From contig NZ_NIOF01000001.1 of assembly GCF_002205645.1 (NCBI RefSeq), forward strand, positions 1,178,001 to 1,242,000: a DNA stretch of 64,000 nt, written 5' to 3'. Numbering within the stretch: the stretch's first letter is position 1; every line of letters starts with the position of its first letter. Source of the DNA: Roseateles aquatilis. Lineage in GTDB: Bacteria; Pseudomonadota; Gammaproteobacteria; Burkholderiales; Burkholderiaceae_C. Position numbers and translations under genes: made by a program. Below the pieces are notes generated by a model that did not search any database, was not told the DNA's origin, and worked only from the letters and a program-made list of their open reading frames with translations. Of the stretch, positions 8,494 to 18,576 are shown one piece after another.

Positions 8494-10071
8494 TCACCGC
8501 AGGCCCGGTGACTCCTCCAGCCGGAAGCGCGCCACCGACGCCACCAGCGCCTGCGCCTGCTGCCGCAGGCTCTCCGCGGCGGCGGCGGATTCCTCGACCA
8601 GCGCGGCGTTCTGCTGCGTGACCTGGTCCATCTGGCTGACCGCCTCGCCGACCTGGTTCACGCCCTGGGACTGCTCGCTGGTCGCGCCGCTGATCTCGCC
8701 GACGACTTCGGTGACACGGCCGATCGCGGCGACGATCTCGTCCATCGTCTCGCCCGCCCGCTCGACCAGCCCCGAGCCGTGCTCGACACGCTCCACGCTG
8801 GCGGTGATCAAGGTCTTGATCTCCTTGGCCGCCCCGGCGCTGCGCTGCGCCAGCGACCGCACCTCGCTCGCCACCACCGCGAAGCCGCGGCCCTGCTCCC
8901 CGGCCCGGGCCGCCTCCACCGCCGCGTTGAGCGCCAGGATGTTGGTCTGGAACGCGATGCCGTCGATGACGCCGATGATGTCGGCGATGCGCTGGCTGCT
9001 GTCGTTGATGCCCTTCATGGTCTCGACGAACTGCGACACCACGGCGCCGCCGCGCTGCGCCACCTCGCTGGCGGTGCGCGCCAACTGATCCGCGCGCTGC
9101 GCGTTCTCGGAGGTCTGGCGCAAGGTCACGCCCAGCTCGCTCATCGTCGAGGCGGTTTCCTCCAGCGCGGCGGCCTGTTCCTCGGTGCGCTGGCTCAGAT
9201 CGCCGTTGCCCATCGCAATCTGCGCGCTGGCGCTGGCCACGGACTCGCTGCCCTGGCGCACGCCGCCCACCACCTGCCGCAGGCCCTCCTGCATCGCCTT
9301 CAGCGCGGCGATCAGGCTGCGCTGGTCGCCGGGGCGGACCTCGATGTGGCCGCTCAGGTCCCCGTCGGCCACCTGCCGGACCAGGCGCGCCGCGTCGGAC
9401 GGGTCCCCGCCCAGGATGCCGCGCACATGGCGCATCAGCAGCCACGCCAGGCCCACGGCCACGAGCAGCGCCATCAAGGTCAGCGACACATTCAGGCCGC
9501 GCCCCGTCTCGTAGTTGCGCGCCGCCGCCTCGCGCGAGCGCTGGCCGCCGGCGGCGTTGTAATCGGCGTTCTTCTCGATCGCCTGCACCCAGTGGTTGAA
9601 GGACGCCCGCGAGTCGCCGCGGAAGAAGTCCCGGGTCGCGGGGTCCACGCCCTCGACGGCCCGGGACAACTTCAGCAGCTTCTCCTGCGTCGAGAAATAG
9701 GCCTCCCGCGCGGCGACGATCTCGGCGTAGAGCCGGCGCTCCTCGTCGCTGCTGATGAAGGGCTGATAGGCCTTCTCCGCGAGCAACAGCTCCTCGCGGG
9801 CGGCGGCGATCGAGCGTTCGATCTGGTCCATCTCCCGCTCGTCCACGGACATGATGTGATCCGGCTCCATGCGCCGGATCTGGTTGGCCTTCACCCGGAT
9901 CGCCGCCATGCTCTGGATGCTGGGCATCCAGTCGTCGGCGATCTCGGTGGTGTTGCGGTGGATTTCGCTCATCTGCATGAGCCCCATGCCGCCGACCAGC
10001 GCGCACAGCACCACCAGCATGACGAACGACGCGGCCAGCTTGGTAGCCAAGCGCCAATTAGCGATATTCAT
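8494..10071 (-). CDS. Methyl-accepting chemotaxis protein
   Basis: 525 residues from ATG 10071, preceded by GGGAG. Order: short cytoplasmic tail and TM1 ([19 protein letters not shown]), a four-helix-bundle periplasmic sensor (about residues 35-190), TM2 ([19 protein letters not shown]), a HAMP domain, then the signalling domain with the conserved hairpin [10 protein letters not shown] ... [19 protein letters not shown]. The hairpin tip sequence is the universal CheA/CheW contact. The C-terminus lacks an NWETF-type pentapeptide. It should report an unknown ligand to the flagellar or alternative chemosensory array. No che genes lie nearby. Confidence 0.93.
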   Translation of the reverse strand: MNIANWRLATKLAASFVMLVVLCALVGGMGLMQMSEIHRNTTEIADDWMPSIQSMAAIRVKANQIRRMEPDHIMSVDEREMDQIERSIAAAREELLLAEKAYQPFISSDEERRLYAEIVAAREAYFSTQEKLLKLSRAVEGVDPATRDFFRGDSRASFNHWVQAIEKNADYNAAGGQRSREAAARNYETGRGLNVSLTLMALLVAVGLAWLLMRHVRGILGGDPSDAARLVRQVADGDLSGHIEVRPGDQRSLIAALKAMQEGLRQVVGGVRQGSESVASASAQIAMGNGDLSQRTEEQAAALEETASTMSELGVTLRQTSENAQRADQLARTASEVAQRGGAVVSQFVETMKGINDSSQRIADIIGVIDGIAFQTNILALNAAVEAARAGEQGRGFAVVASEVRSLAQRSAGAAKEIKTLITASVERVEHGSGLVERAGETMDEIVAAIGRVTEVVGEISGATSEQSQGVNQVGEAVSQMDQVTQQNAALVEESAAAAESLRQQAQALVASVARFRLEESPGLR

Positions 10072-10334
10072 TGATTTTTTCTCCCTACGAACTGTTGTGA
10101 CTCGCGCGCTCTCTTCGGCACGGTCGGACCGTGTCCGCGACAGTCGCACCCCGGGAAATCGGCAGATCGGCCGGCGGAGTTGAGGGAAACCGCCCGAAAG
10201 ATCGCCCCACGGTCCCCAAGCGTGGCCCCTCGACGACGTGCGCACAAGCCCCGCGAACGCGCGGCGGCCTTTCCATGGGGCCTGTCACGCCGACATCGAT
10301 CGGTTCTGGCAGGAGTGGCCGGAAGCCCGCCCGC

Positions 10335-12203
10335 TCAGGCGGCGACGGCCCACTCGGAATGCGGATGCTCGACCACGTGGATCTGGCCCTTGCCGCTGCG
10401 CTTGACGGCGTACATCGCCTCGTCGGCGGCGCGCAGCAACTCGCGGCCGGTATCGCCGGAGGTGCCCAGCACCGCCCCCATGCTGGCGCCGACGGTGACC
10501 TTCTCGCCGCTGTCCAGCGTGATCCGGCGCTGGATGGAGAACAGGCAGCGCTGCAGCAGTTGCTCGACGTCCTCGGCGCGGTGCGTGCCGGAGAGCAGGA
10601 TCGCGAACTCGTCGCCGCCCAGGCGGGCGACCACGTCGTTGGACCGCACCAGTTCCTGCAGCCGACGCGCGACCTGGGTCAGCACCTCGTCGCCGGCTTC
10701 ATGGCCGTGACGGTCATTGATCAGCTTGAAGCCGTCCAGATCCAGGTAGCAGACCGCGAAGCCGCGGCCGGTGCGGCGCGCGGTGTTGAGCGCGTCGCCC
10801 ACCTTCTCCTCGAACAGACGGCGGTTGGGCAGGTTGGTCAGCACGTCGCGCAGCGCCAGATGCTGGGCCTGCTCCTCGCTGCGCTTGAGGGCGTCGATGT
10901 CGACCAGCATCCACATCGATTCCGTCTCGGACGCGACGGTGCCGTGCAGGTCGACCCAGAACTCGGAACCGTCCTTGCGCCGCATCCGCAGCTGGGTGTG
11001 GAAACGTCCGTCGGTCCGGATCGTGGCGCGGGAGACGTCGCGGGTGTGCGCATGCTCCTGGGGGCTGAGGAACAGCATCTCGGCGGGCTGGCCGACGATC
11101 TCGCCGGGGCCGTAGCCGAACATGCGCTCCAGCGCCGGATTGCCCCAGACCGCGCGGCTGTCGCGCACGCGCACCATGCCGATCAGGTCGTTCTGCAACA
11201 TCGCGTCCTGCTCGCGGGCCAGCCGCTGCAGCGCGATCTTCGAGCGCCGCTCGCCGCGATGGATGCGGTGGATCAGCCAGGAGACCGCCGCCACCGCCAG
11301 CGCCACCAGCGCCGCGAGCAGCGATTGCTGCACCACCTGGTTGCGCCAGCCGGCGAGGAAATACTCGCTGCTCATGCCGGTGAACAGCGTCATCGGATAC
11401 CCCGACACCTTGCGGTAGGCGGTGATGCGCTCGACGCGGTCGAGCGCGGTCGGGGTCACGTAGACGCCTCGCTCGGGGTTCTGGCTCAACGCGCGTTGCG
11501 ACTCGCCCGACAGCAGCCGCTCGCCGAAGCCCTGGGTCGAGGCCGGCTCGATGGCGGAGTAGCGGGCCACCAGCCGCATCCCGTCGGAGCGCAGCGAGAC
11601 GGCGCCGGACGGGCCCAGGGAGACGCCGCTGAAGCGGTCGACGAAGTGCTGCGCGGTCACCACCGCGTAGACGACGCCGTTGAAGCGCCCCTCATGGTCG
11701 ATCAGGCGGCGGGCCAGGATGATGCACCAGTGGCCCTGCGTGCGGCTGTTCACGGGCTCGGAGATGACCATCGCGTCGGTCTTGCGCGCCTGGATGAAGT
11801 AGTCGCGATCGCCGATGTTGAACGGGCGCTCGCCCCGCGTCAGGCCGCGGGTGACGGTGCCGTTGACGTCCGCGATGCGCAGCGCCGCGATCTGCGGCAG
11901 CAGGCCGTGCTGCTCCTCCAGCAGGCGCGCCACCATCTCGTCCTGGCCCAGCGACTGCGGCGCGCTGCGATAGCGCAGCGCCACGGTGGCCAGCGCGTTG
12001 TCGGTGTTGCGGAGTTCCGCGCCCACGTCGCTCGCGATGCTCTGCGCCAGGTTCTCGACGACGTCGCGGGCCCGGTCGGTCTCGGTGCGGCGATGGCTCC
12101 ACAGGCTCAGCGTCGTCATGGCGACCAGCGCCACGACCATCAACGCGTTGCCCAGGATCAACCAGGTGGCCATGCGTCCGGGCGGGTTCCAGGCGAGCTT
12201 CAT
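10335..12203 (-). CDS. Diguanylate cyclase with CACHE sensor, PAS and GGDEF domains
   Basis: 622 residues from ATG 12203 with a near-perfect GGAGG ribosome site. TM1 at about residues 11-32 and TM2 at about 300-320 (QSLLAALVALAVAAVSWLI) enclose a periplasmic double-CACHE sensor (IGDRDYFIQARKTD is a typical CACHE motif). A PAS domain follows (MLQNDLIGMVRVRDSRAVW), then GGDEF. The active site RLGGDEFAIL is intact and an RSND sequence five residues before it is an RxxD inhibitory site, so the enzyme should make c-di-GMP and be product-inhibited. It is downstream of, and likely co-transcribed with, the receiver gene (28-bp gap). Confidence 0.93.
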   Translation of the reverse strand: MKLAWNPPGRMATWLILGNALMVVALVAMTTLSLWSHRRTETDRARDVVENLAQSIASDVGAELRNTDNALATVALRYRSAPQSLGQDEMVARLLEEQHGLLPQIAALRIADVNGTVTRGLTRGERPFNIGDRDYFIQARKTDAMVISEPVNSRTQGHWCIILARRLIDHEGRFNGVVYAVVTAQHFVDRFSGVSLGPSGAVSLRSDGMRLVARYSAIEPASTQGFGERLLSGESQRALSQNPERGVYVTPTALDRVERITAYRKVSGYPMTLFTGMSSEYFLAGWRNQVVQQSLLAALVALAVAAVSWLIHRIHRGERRSKIALQRLAREQDAMLQNDLIGMVRVRDSRAVWGNPALERMFGYGPGEIVGQPAEMLFLSPQEHAHTRDVSRATIRTDGRFHTQLRMRRKDGSEFWVDLHGTVASETESMWMLVDIDALKRSEEQAQHLALRDVLTNLPNRRLFEEKVGDALNTARRTGRGFAVCYLDLDGFKLINDRHGHEAGDEVLTQVARRLQELVRSNDVVARLGGDEFAILLSGTHRAEDVEQLLQRCLFSIQRRITLDSGEKVTVGASMGAVLGTSGDTGRELLRAADEAMYAVKRSGKGQIHVVEHPHSEWAVAA

Positions 12204-12231
12204 GGCGGTCCTCCGTGAGACGGTGGGGCGG

Positions 12232-12645
12232 TCAGTCGTTGAGCGGGATCTGGGCGGGCGCGCCCGTCGCCCCATGGGCGGCGGCGCGGCGGCTCAGATC
12301 GTTCAGGTCGGCGAGCAGTTGCTCGAAGTCGAACGCCTTGTCGTAGAAGGCGTCGGCGCCGCGGCCGCGGCACAGGCCGGCATAGAGGGCGCTGTCCTCG
12401 GAGCTCAGCACGAAGACCCGGCCGGCGAAGTCGCGGCGGCGGATCCGCGACAGCACCGACAGGCCCGTGCCCTGCGCCAGCTGCAGGTCCAGCACGACGA
12501 CGTCGGGCGCGGTCGCCATGACGGCGTCCACGGCCTCGTCCTCGCCGGAGGCCTGGGCGACGACGGTGATCCCGTCGAGCTTCTCGGCGCGCCGAACCAG
12601 GAGTTGGCGCACCGGAACGTTATCTTCGATGACAGCGACTTTCAT
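12232..12645 (-). CDS. Single-domain response regulator
   Basis: 137 residues comprising one CheY-like receiver domain. Acidic pocket E7/D8, phospho-acceptor D53 (VVVLDLQLAQG), the Ser of FVLSSED in the Thr/Ser position and K104 in FYDKAFD are all in place. There is no output domain; about 20 residues follow the fold. It precedes the diguanylate cyclase gene by 28 bp, so it may tune that enzyme or relay a phosphate between a kinase elsewhere and c-di-GMP control (inference). Confidence 0.9.
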   Translation of the reverse strand: MKVAVIEDNVPVRQLLVRRAEKLDGITVVAQASGEDEAVDAVMATAPDVVVLDLQLAQGTGLSVLSRIRRRDFAGRVFVLSSEDSALYAGLCRGRGADAFYDKAFDFEQLLADLNDLSRRAAAHGATGAPAQIPLND

Positions 12646-12864
12646 GGAAGCAATATTCGGCGCGGGTGGCCTTCGGCGCCACCGCCGCGCTGCCCCTCCG
12701 ACTGAGCGCCGGTTGCGACAGCCGGTGTAGGCGCTTGACCTACAGCCGCGCGAACAGACGGGAGCCGGGGTCGATCAAGGCGGGAGCCGACATCGCCGCC
12801 GCCACGTCCGACGACGTTCCGTGACGGCCTGCGTGATCGGCGCTGTCGGCGCTGTCGGCGCCGC

Positions 12865-15453
12865 TCAGCGCGCCCGGAGCGCGGCGGCCAGGTACGGCGC
12901 CGTCCTCGATCCGCTCCCGGCCGGGCTGGCCGCCACCTGGGCCGGCGTGCCCTGGGCCACGATGCGTCCTCCCGCGCCGCCGGCGCCGGGGCCCAGGTCC
13001 ACCACCCAGTCGCTGCCGGCGACGATGCGCATCTCGTGCTCCACGACGATCACCGTGTTGCCCGCGTCGACCAGGTCCTGCAACTGCGCCATCAGCTTGT
13101 CGACGTCGGACGGATGCAGCCCGGTGGTGGGCTCGTCCAGCACGTACAGCGTGTGGCCGCGCTGCGCGCGCTGCAGCTCGGTGACCAGCTTGATGCGCTG
13201 GGCCTCGCCGCCGGAGAGCTCCGTCGCCGGCTGCCCGAGCCGCAGGTAACCCAGGCCGATGCCGCGCAGCAGCCCCAGCGGCCGGGCCAGCGCGGGCTCG
13301 TCGGCGAAGAACTCGGAGGCCGCGTCCACCGTCATGCCCAGCACGTCCGCGATGCTGCGCCCGCGATGGCGGATCTTCAGCGTCGCCTCGTTGTAGCGCG
13401 CGCCGTGGCAGGTCGGGCAAGGCGCGAAGACGCTGGGCATGAACAGCAACTCCACGCTGACGAAGCCCTCGCCCTCGCAGGTCTCGCAGCGGCCCTTGGC
13501 GACGTTGAACGAGAAACGCCCCGCGTCGTAACGCCGCTTCTTCGCCTCCGGCGTCGCGGCGAAGAGCTTGCGGACATGGTCGAACAGCCCGGTGTAGGTC
13601 GCCAGGTTGGAGCGCGGCGTGCGGCCGATCGGCTTCTGGTCGACCTGCACCAGGCGGCGGATGGACTCGGCGCCGGCGGCGATGTGGCCCCCGGTGAGCC
13701 GCATCGTGTCGGGTTCGGCGTCCTCGTCGTCCTCCGCCGCCGGCGGCTCATGGCCGAGATGGGCGCCGACCAGGTCCACCAGCGCCCGGCTGACCAGCGA
13801 CGACTTGCCCGAACCCGACACCCCGGTCACCGCGGTGAACACGCCCAGCGGGAAGGCCGCATCCAGCCGGTCCAGGTTGTTCTGCGTCACGCCCGCCAGC
13901 CTCAGCCATCCGGTCGGCGCGCGCGGCGCCGGCCGCGCGGGGGCGTCGTCGCTGAACAGGTAGTCGGCGGTGCGGGAAGCCGCGACCGCGCGCAGGCCCG
14001 CCGGCGGCCCGCTGTAGAGCACCTGCCCGCCGAGCTCCCCCGCGGCCGGGCCGACATCGACGATCCAGTCGGCCGCGCGCATCAGGTTCAGGTCGTGCTC
14101 GACGACGTAGACCGAGTTGCCCGATGCCCTCAACTGCCGCAGCGATGCCAGCAGCGCCTCGCCGTCGGCCGGATGCAGGCCGGCGGACGGCTCATCCAGC
14201 ACGTAGATCACGCCGAACAGGTTGGAGCAGATCTGCGTGGCCAGCCGCAGCCGCTGCAGCTCGCCGGGCGACACCGACGGCGTGGTCCGGTCCAGCGACA
14301 GATGGCCCAGCCCCAGGGACAGCAGCGGGCGCAGGCGCATCAGCACGTCGTCGACGAGGCGCGCGGCGGCGAGCCGCTTTTCCTCGCTCAGCTCCGACGG
14401 CGTGGCCCGCGCCAGCCGATCCGCCAGGTGCCCCAGCGGCAGTTGCGCCAGCGCCCCGATGTCCATGCCGCCGAAGGTGACGGCCAGCGCCTCGCGCTTG
14501 AGCCGCTTGCCGTCGCAGACCGGGCAGGCCCCGCCGACCATGTAGCGCGACACGCGCCGCTTCATCAGCGCGCTCTGCGTCGTCGCGAAGGTATGCAGCA
14601 CATAGCGGCGCGCGCTGGTGAAGGTGCCCTGGTAGCTCGGCTCCATCTTGCGGCGCAGCGCGTCCTTCGTCTCTTCCGGCGTGAAGCCGGCATAGACCGG
14701 CACCGTCGGCTGCTCCTCGGTGAAGAGGATCCAGTCGCGCGTCTTGCGCGGCAACGCGCGCCAGGGCTTGTCGACGTCGATGCCCATCGTCACCAGGATG
14801 TCCCGCAGGTTCTGCCCGTGCCAGGCGGGCGGCCACGCGGCCACGGCGCGCTCGCGGATCGTCAGCGAGTCGTCGGGCACCATCGACGCCTCGGTCACCT
14901 CGTAGACGCGGCCCAGGCCGTGGCAATGCGGGCACGCGCCCTGCGGCGTGTTGGGCGAGAAGTCCTCGGCGTACAACATCGGCTGCCTCGCCGGATATCG
15001 GCCGGCGCGCGAATAGAGCATCCGCAGCAGCGACGACAGCCCCGTCACGCTGCCCACCGACGAGCGCGCGCTGGGCGTGCCCCGCTGCTGCTGCAACGCG
15101 ACGGCGGGCGGCAGGCCGTCGATGCTGTCGACGGCGGGCACTCCGACCTGATCGATCAGGCGACGGGCGTAGGGCGCCACCGACTCGAAGTAGCGCCGCT
15201 GCGCCTCCGCATAGATGGTGCCGAAGGCCAGCGAGGACTTGCCGGAGCCGGACACGCCGCTGAACACCACCAGCGCGTCACGCGGCACGTCGACATCGAC
15301 GTTCTTGAGGTTGTGCTCGCGCGCGCCCCGCACCTGGACGAAGGCGGCGCGACCATCGCCGGCGCGGGTCCCGGGGCGGGTATCGGAGGAAGGAGCGGAA
15401 GCAGGTCGTTTGGGCAAGTCATCACCTCGGAGGCAGCGCGCGGCAAGGCGCAT
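12865..15453 (-). CDS. Short UvrA-family ABC ATPase lacking the UvrB-binding domain
   Basis: 862 residues from ATG 15453. A TTG at 15417, just after GAGGTGATGAC, is an alternative start. Two ABC modules are present: Walker [13 protein letters not shown] and [12 protein letters not shown], signatures [11 protein letters not shown] and [12 protein letters not shown], and Walker [12 protein letters not shown] and [11 protein letters not shown]. Zinc-ligand pairs CPHC, CPVC, CETC and CPTC are visible. The chain jumps from [13 protein letters not shown] directly to the GACPHCHG zinc element, so the UvrB-binding insertion of normal UvrA (about 940 residues) is missing. Such short UvrA paralogues are often linked to tolerance of DNA-binding drugs rather than to standard excision repair. 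It stands alone. Confidence 0.88.
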   Translation of the reverse strand: MRLAARCLRGDDLPKRPASAPSSDTRPGTRAGDGRAAFVQVRGAREHNLKNVDVDVPRDALVVFSGVSGSGKSSLAFGTIYAEAQRRYFESVAPYARRLIDQVGVPAVDSIDGLPPAVALQQQRGTPSARSSVGSVTGLSSLLRMLYSRAGRYPARQPMLYAEDFSPNTPQGACPHCHGLGRVYEVTEASMVPDDSLTIRERAVAAWPPAWHGQNLRDILVTMGIDVDKPWRALPRKTRDWILFTEEQPTVPVYAGFTPEETKDALRRKMEPSYQGTFTSARRYVLHTFATTQSALMKRRVSRYMVGGACPVCDGKRLKREALAVTFGGMDIGALAQLPLGHLADRLARATPSELSEEKRLAAARLVDDVLMRLRPLLSLGLGHLSLDRTTPSVSPGELQRLRLATQICSNLFGVIYVLDEPSAGLHPADGEALLASLRQLRASGNSVYVVEHDLNLMRAADWIVDVGPAAGELGGQVLYSGPPAGLRAVAASRTADYLFSDDAPARPAPRAPTGWLRLAGVTQNNLDRLDAAFPLGVFTAVTGVSGSGKSSLVSRALVDLVGAHLGHEPPAAEDDEDAEPDTMRLTGGHIAAGAESIRRLVQVDQKPIGRTPRSNLATYTGLFDHVRKLFAATPEAKKRRYDAGRFSFNVAKGRCETCEGEGFVSVELLFMPSVFAPCPTCHGARYNEATLKIRHRGRSIADVLGMTVDAASEFFADEPALARPLGLLRGIGLGYLRLGQPATELSGGEAQRIKLVTELQRAQRGHTLYVLDEPTTGLHPSDVDKLMAQLQDLVDAGNTVIVVEHEMRIVAGSDWVVDLGPGAGGAGGRIVAQGTPAQVAASPAGSGSRTAPYLAAALRAR

Positions 15454-15809
15454 TCCCAGGGCGGGCCCGCGACGCCATCGATGCGCCCGCCGGGCCCCGG
15501 GTCGGCGGCGATTGTCCTTCGCCGTCGGCGTCGTGCCGGGCGCTCGGCGACCGCTTGCCGCTGGCTTGCCGCTTCGCGAAACGCGACTCGGTTGTCATGC
15601 AGGCACAACCTGACCCCGGAGGCGATGCCTCGTCGGCCTGGCCGAGCCAGCGAACGTCGACCCCCTTCATCAGTTGGAGTGGGGGGACTGACCTACTGGC
15701 ACTGATTCCCCCATCGGGAACGCTCTTCGGGGGGAATCGGAATCGGCCTCCTCAGGCAGACACTGGTCGCCATCGATTCAAACGACGGACGTCGGAAAGG
15801 ATGGGCGAC
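15454..15809. other. Intergenic region upstream of the HEPN pair
   Basis: About 350 bp without a convincing gene between the divergent UvrA-like gene and the HEPN pair. The part near 15680-15800 has lower GC and probably carries the promoter for the pair. The sequence GTCGGAAAGG just before 15801 contains the ribosome site. No repeat or terminator was seen. Confidence 0.5.
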
Positions 15810-16379
15810 ATGGATGCTCTGATGAACGTGGATGTGGAGCCGCCGCTGGCGGCGGGCCCGGGCTTGAGGAGCCCGGCGCGGACGATGCCGGGGCTGGACG
15901 AGTTGGTGCGGGTGCTCAGGAATCCGGAGCTGGTGTTCGGCGCCATGAGCACGCATCCTGCGTGCTACAGGGAAGATCCGGTGGACTGGGCAGTGGTGCC
16001 CGCCGAGATCCAGCGGATTCTCGAGGTTGACGGCTGCACCTGCGACTCGGTCCTCCGCGCCTTCCAGGTCGCTGCGGAGGTTCTGCGGCGGCACGGGGTA
16101 CTCACCTGCCACGGGCCGGTGGACCTGGCATTCCTGGAACACGACGACTGCACCTGGAGCCTGCGTGCCCACGTGACCCTGGACGCAGACCACGACCTGA
16201 CTTTCGATCTGACAGCCGAGTTCTATCGCCAGTTGAGCGAGCTGGACGTGCTGCCCTTTGTTTTCCACATTTCGTTCGACTCCTGCTGGCCCTTCGACGA
16301 ATCGAGGTTGGCCAGTCTTGAGTTTCTCTATGACAACGATGCCCAGGATGAGCCCGCCAGCGACGGCGTCCATCGCTGA
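15810..16379 (+). CDS. Uncharacterised protein paired with a HEPN gene
   Basis: 189 residues from ATG 15810, with AAAGGA nine bases upstream; an in-frame ATG at 15801 overlaps that site and is less likely. No family recognised. The middle is helical (CDSVLRAFQVAAEVLRRHG), followed by an alternating strand region (DLAFLEHDDCTWSLRAHVTL, then LTFDLTAEFYRQL) and a C-terminal FHISFDSCWPFD. It has no nucleotidyltransferase GSxxxG motif, so it is not an MNT antitoxin. It lies 21 bp before the HEPN gene, in the position of an antitoxin or partner (inference from context only). Confidence 0.55.
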   Translation: MDALMNVDVEPPLAAGPGLRSPARTMPGLDELVRVLRNPELVFGAMSTHPACYREDPVDWAVVPAEIQRILEVDGCTCDSVLRAFQVAAEVLRRHGVLTCHGPVDLAFLEHDDCTWSLRAHVTLDADHDLTFDLTAEFYRQLSELDVLPFVFHISFDSCWPFDESRLASLEFLYDNDAQDEPASDGVHR

Positions 16380-16400
16380 GGGAGACCAGGAACTACTGTC

Positions 16401-16784
16401 ATGGCAATCACCCATCGAGACCTGCTGCGTCTGGCTGTCCGACAGGCCATGACCCCGACGGAGCCGTGGCGTCGTTCGGCCATTTCGCGTGCCTACTACG
16501 CGGCATTCCATCGTTGCCTGCTGTGGGAGAAGGCGTTGCCCCACAAGAGCAGGGTCAAGACATCCGGCGGCGCGCACAAGCAACTGATCGATCGACTGTT
16601 GGCGCCGCATCCGGCATGCGGGCCGCTCGTGGCGAAGCGCTCGAAAGACCTCGGTGAACTCCTGGCGGTTCAGAGAGATCGACGCGTCGACGCGGACTAT
16701 CGCTTGAAGAAGCAGATCAGCGCCACCGATCTCGCGCGGCAGATGGCGCAGGCAGCGGCGGTACTGAAGGCGTGCGAACGCTGA
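16401..16784 (+). CDS. HEPN-domain protein (UPF0332-like), possible RNase toxin
   Basis: 127 residues. SRAYYAAFHRCL at residues 29-40 is the classic HEPN helix, and R30 and H37 form an R-X6-H motif that fits the R-X4-6-H active site of HEPN ribonucleases. The remaining helices (KQLIDRLLAPH, DYRLKKQISATDLARQM) complete a small four-helix bundle. HEPN proteins act as RNase toxins in two-gene modules or as small dimeric accessories. It directly follows the uncharacterised gene (21-bp gap), which makes a toxin-antitoxin-like pair plausible. Lower-GC codon use than neighbours supports transfer. Confidence 0.72.
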   Translation: MAITHRDLLRLAVRQAMTPTEPWRRSAISRAYYAAFHRCLLWEKALPHKSRVKTSGGAHKQLIDRLLAPHPACGPLVAKRSKDLGELLAVQRDRRVDADYRLKKQISATDLARQMAQAAAVLKACER

Positions 16785-16880
16785 TCCCGCATACGCCAGC
16801 GGACAGGCGTCCGCCGTCCCCTTGGCCTATGCTTGCGCCACCCCGCCCCGGGCCTCGCCCGCCATGCTCAAGGATCCCTC

Positions 16881-17342
16881 ATGCGCCAAGCCTTCCGCCG
16901 TTCCATGATCCTCGCCGCGCTGACCGGCGCCTGCGTCCTGCCCGCGCTGGCCGACAGCATCGCCACCTCGGCCTCCAGCGCCGGGTCCGTGTCCTCGCGC
17001 ACGCTGTCCGACTCGATCGGCCAATCGAGCGACAGCTCCAGCCGTGACCGCAAGGTCGCGCAGGGCGAGTACCGCGTGCTCGCCGTCGAGCAGGCCGCCG
17101 GCCGCGCCGACACCACCCGTTTGCGCCTGCAACCGGTGCGCGCCGAGGGCGGCGAGGAGTTCTTCCTCTTCGTCCCCGACCGCGCCATCGAGGCCAAGCC
17201 GCTGCGTGTCGGCGACCACGTGCTGGCGCGCCAACGTGCCTACGGTTTCGAATTCGCCCGCGCGGAGAACCAGGAAGCCTTCCTGCTCGCGCTGCGTGAC
17301 GACTGGCATCGCGAGCTCGAATCGCACCCGGTGACGCTGTGA
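16881..17342 (+). CDS. Exported hypothetical protein
   Basis: 153 residues from ATG 16881. A signal peptide (RRSMILAALTGACVLPALA) is cleaved near residue 24. A Ser-rich stretch (SSAGSVSSRTLSDSIGQSSD) precedes a compact C-terminal region (YRVLAVEQ, TTRLRLQPV, EEFFLFVPDRAIE, LRVGDHVLARQRAYGFEF) that looks like a small beta barrel. Function unknown. Its TGA overlaps the GTG start of the next gene, so the two proteins are probably translationally coupled and may work together in the periplasm. Confidence 0.7.
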   Translation: MRQAFRRSMILAALTGACVLPALADSIATSASSAGSVSSRTLSDSIGQSSDSSSRDRKVAQGEYRVLAVEQAAGRADTTRLRLQPVRAEGGEEFFLFVPDRAIEAKPLRVGDHVLARQRAYGFEFARAENQEAFLLALRDDWHRELESHPVTL

Positions 17343-18343
17343 TCCGCGCGGCGCGGCTCGCCGCGCTGCTGACAGCCGCCACCGTGACCGTCGCCGTGCC
17401 CGCCTCGGCCCACGCGGCCACGTTCTGCGACCGGCCCGCCGAGATCAACGCGTCCGAGCAGGACCGCCAGCTGCAGGTCGTCGCCGCCGTCCGCGACGAG
17501 CTCGACCGCATCGGCGGCGCGGCGGTGCTGGTGTCGCGCTCCGGCACCGACCTGAGCCGTTTCAAGATTCAGTACTCCCACAGCGGCATCGCGCTGCGGG
17601 ACAGCCGCAACGGGCCGTGGTCGGTGCGGCAGCTCTATTACGCCTGCAGCGAGTCGCAGGCGCGGCTGTTCGACCAGGGCCTCGCCGGTTTCCTGCTGAG
17701 CGCCGGCAACACGGCGCCCACGCGGATGTCGCTGGTTGCGTTGCCCCAGAACGGCGGCGACCGGCTCGCCGAAGCGGCGCTCGACAACCGGCTCGCGCTG
17801 GCGCTGCTGTCGCCGCGCTACAGCGCCAACGCCTACACCTTCTCCACGCGGTATCAGAACTGCAATCAATGGGTCGCGGAGATGATGGCGTTCGCTTGGA
17901 CGCCGCACGCGGCGGCATCTTCGGCTTCGGCTTCGGCTTCGGCTTCGGCTTCGGCTTCGGCTTCGGCTTCGGCTTCGGAGTCAGCATCGCCCGGCGCCGG
18001 GACCGCCATCGCGGCGCCGACGCGCGCGCAGGCGCAGCACTGGCTGGCGGCGCTGGGCTACGACCCGGCGCCGGTCGTCGTGCCATCGCACGCGATCATG
18101 TTCGCCGCCCAGTTCGTGCCGCTGATCCACACCGACGATCACCCCGTCGACGACCTGTATGCGATGCGACTGCGCGTCTCGACCCCGGCCGCGCTGGAGA
18201 CCTTCGCGCGGCGGCAGTGGCCGCGCGCGCGGCGCGTCGAGTTCTGCGCGGTCGACCGGCGCATCGTCGTGCGCCGCGGCTGGGAGCCGCTGGGCGCGGA
18301 CTGCCGCCCCGGCGAAGCGGACGAGGTCATCCCGCTGATCTAG
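17339..18343 (+). CDS. Exported DUF2145-like protein with Ser-Ala repeat
   Basis: 334 residues from GTG 17339, which overlaps the previous stop codon (GTGA). A signal peptide ends near SAHA|AT (residue 29). The main part carries YSHSGIALRD, GPWSVRQLYYAC and SARYSANAYTF-like motifs of the DUF2145 family. YQNCNQWVAEMMA has a Cys-Asn-Gln-Trp arrangement seen in some papain-like folds, so a hydrolase role is possible but unproved. A Ser-Ala tract encoded by nine TCGGCT copies separates this part from a C-terminal domain (DDHPVDDLYAMRLRVSTPAALE, CAVDRRIVVRRGW) found in the same family. Periplasmic; function unknown. Confidence 0.7.
   Translation: MIRAARLAALLTAATVTVAVPASAHAATFCDRPAEINASEQDRQLQVVAAVRDELDRIGGAAVLVSRSGTDLSRFKIQYSHSGIALRDSRNGPWSVRQLYYACSESQARLFDQGLAGFLLSAGNTAPTRMSLVALPQNGGDRLAEAALDNRLALALLSPRYSANAYTFSTRYQNCNQWVAEMMAFAWTPHAAASSASASASASASASASASASESASPGAGTAIAAPTRAQAQHWLAALGYDPAPVVVPSHAIMFAAQFVPLIHTDDHPVDDLYAMRLRVSTPAALETFARRQWPRARRVEFCAVDRRIVVRRGWEPLGADCRPGEADEVIPLI
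17921..17974 (+). repeat. In-frame hexanucleotide tandem repeat (TCGGCT x9)
   Basis: Nine perfect copies of TCGGCT encode Ser-Ala repeats inside the DUF2145-like gene. Copy-number change would alter linker length by two residues at a time without changing frame. Confidence 0.95.
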
Positions 18344-18576
18344 GACAGGTCCGCGCAGCAGGGACCGGTCCGCGCCGCCAGTGAGTCGGTGCCGAAAGCC
18401 GCCGACTCGTCGCCGTTGCCACGGCTTCGGCGAGCGAGGCAGACCACTCCTAGGGGGTGCCCCCCACTTGTTGGGATGTCCGGTCCCTCGCCCCTGCACG
18501 AATCTGAGGCCGGACGCGTTGTCCGCCGCATGTCGCGGCGCTGGCGGTCGCGTCCCGCATCGACAGGGAGATGACC

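Noticed and set aside
10117-10133. Palindrome CACGGTC-G-GACCGTG upstream of the chemoreceptor
   Set aside because: Single copy in a GC-rich region with no link to a regulator; could be chance.
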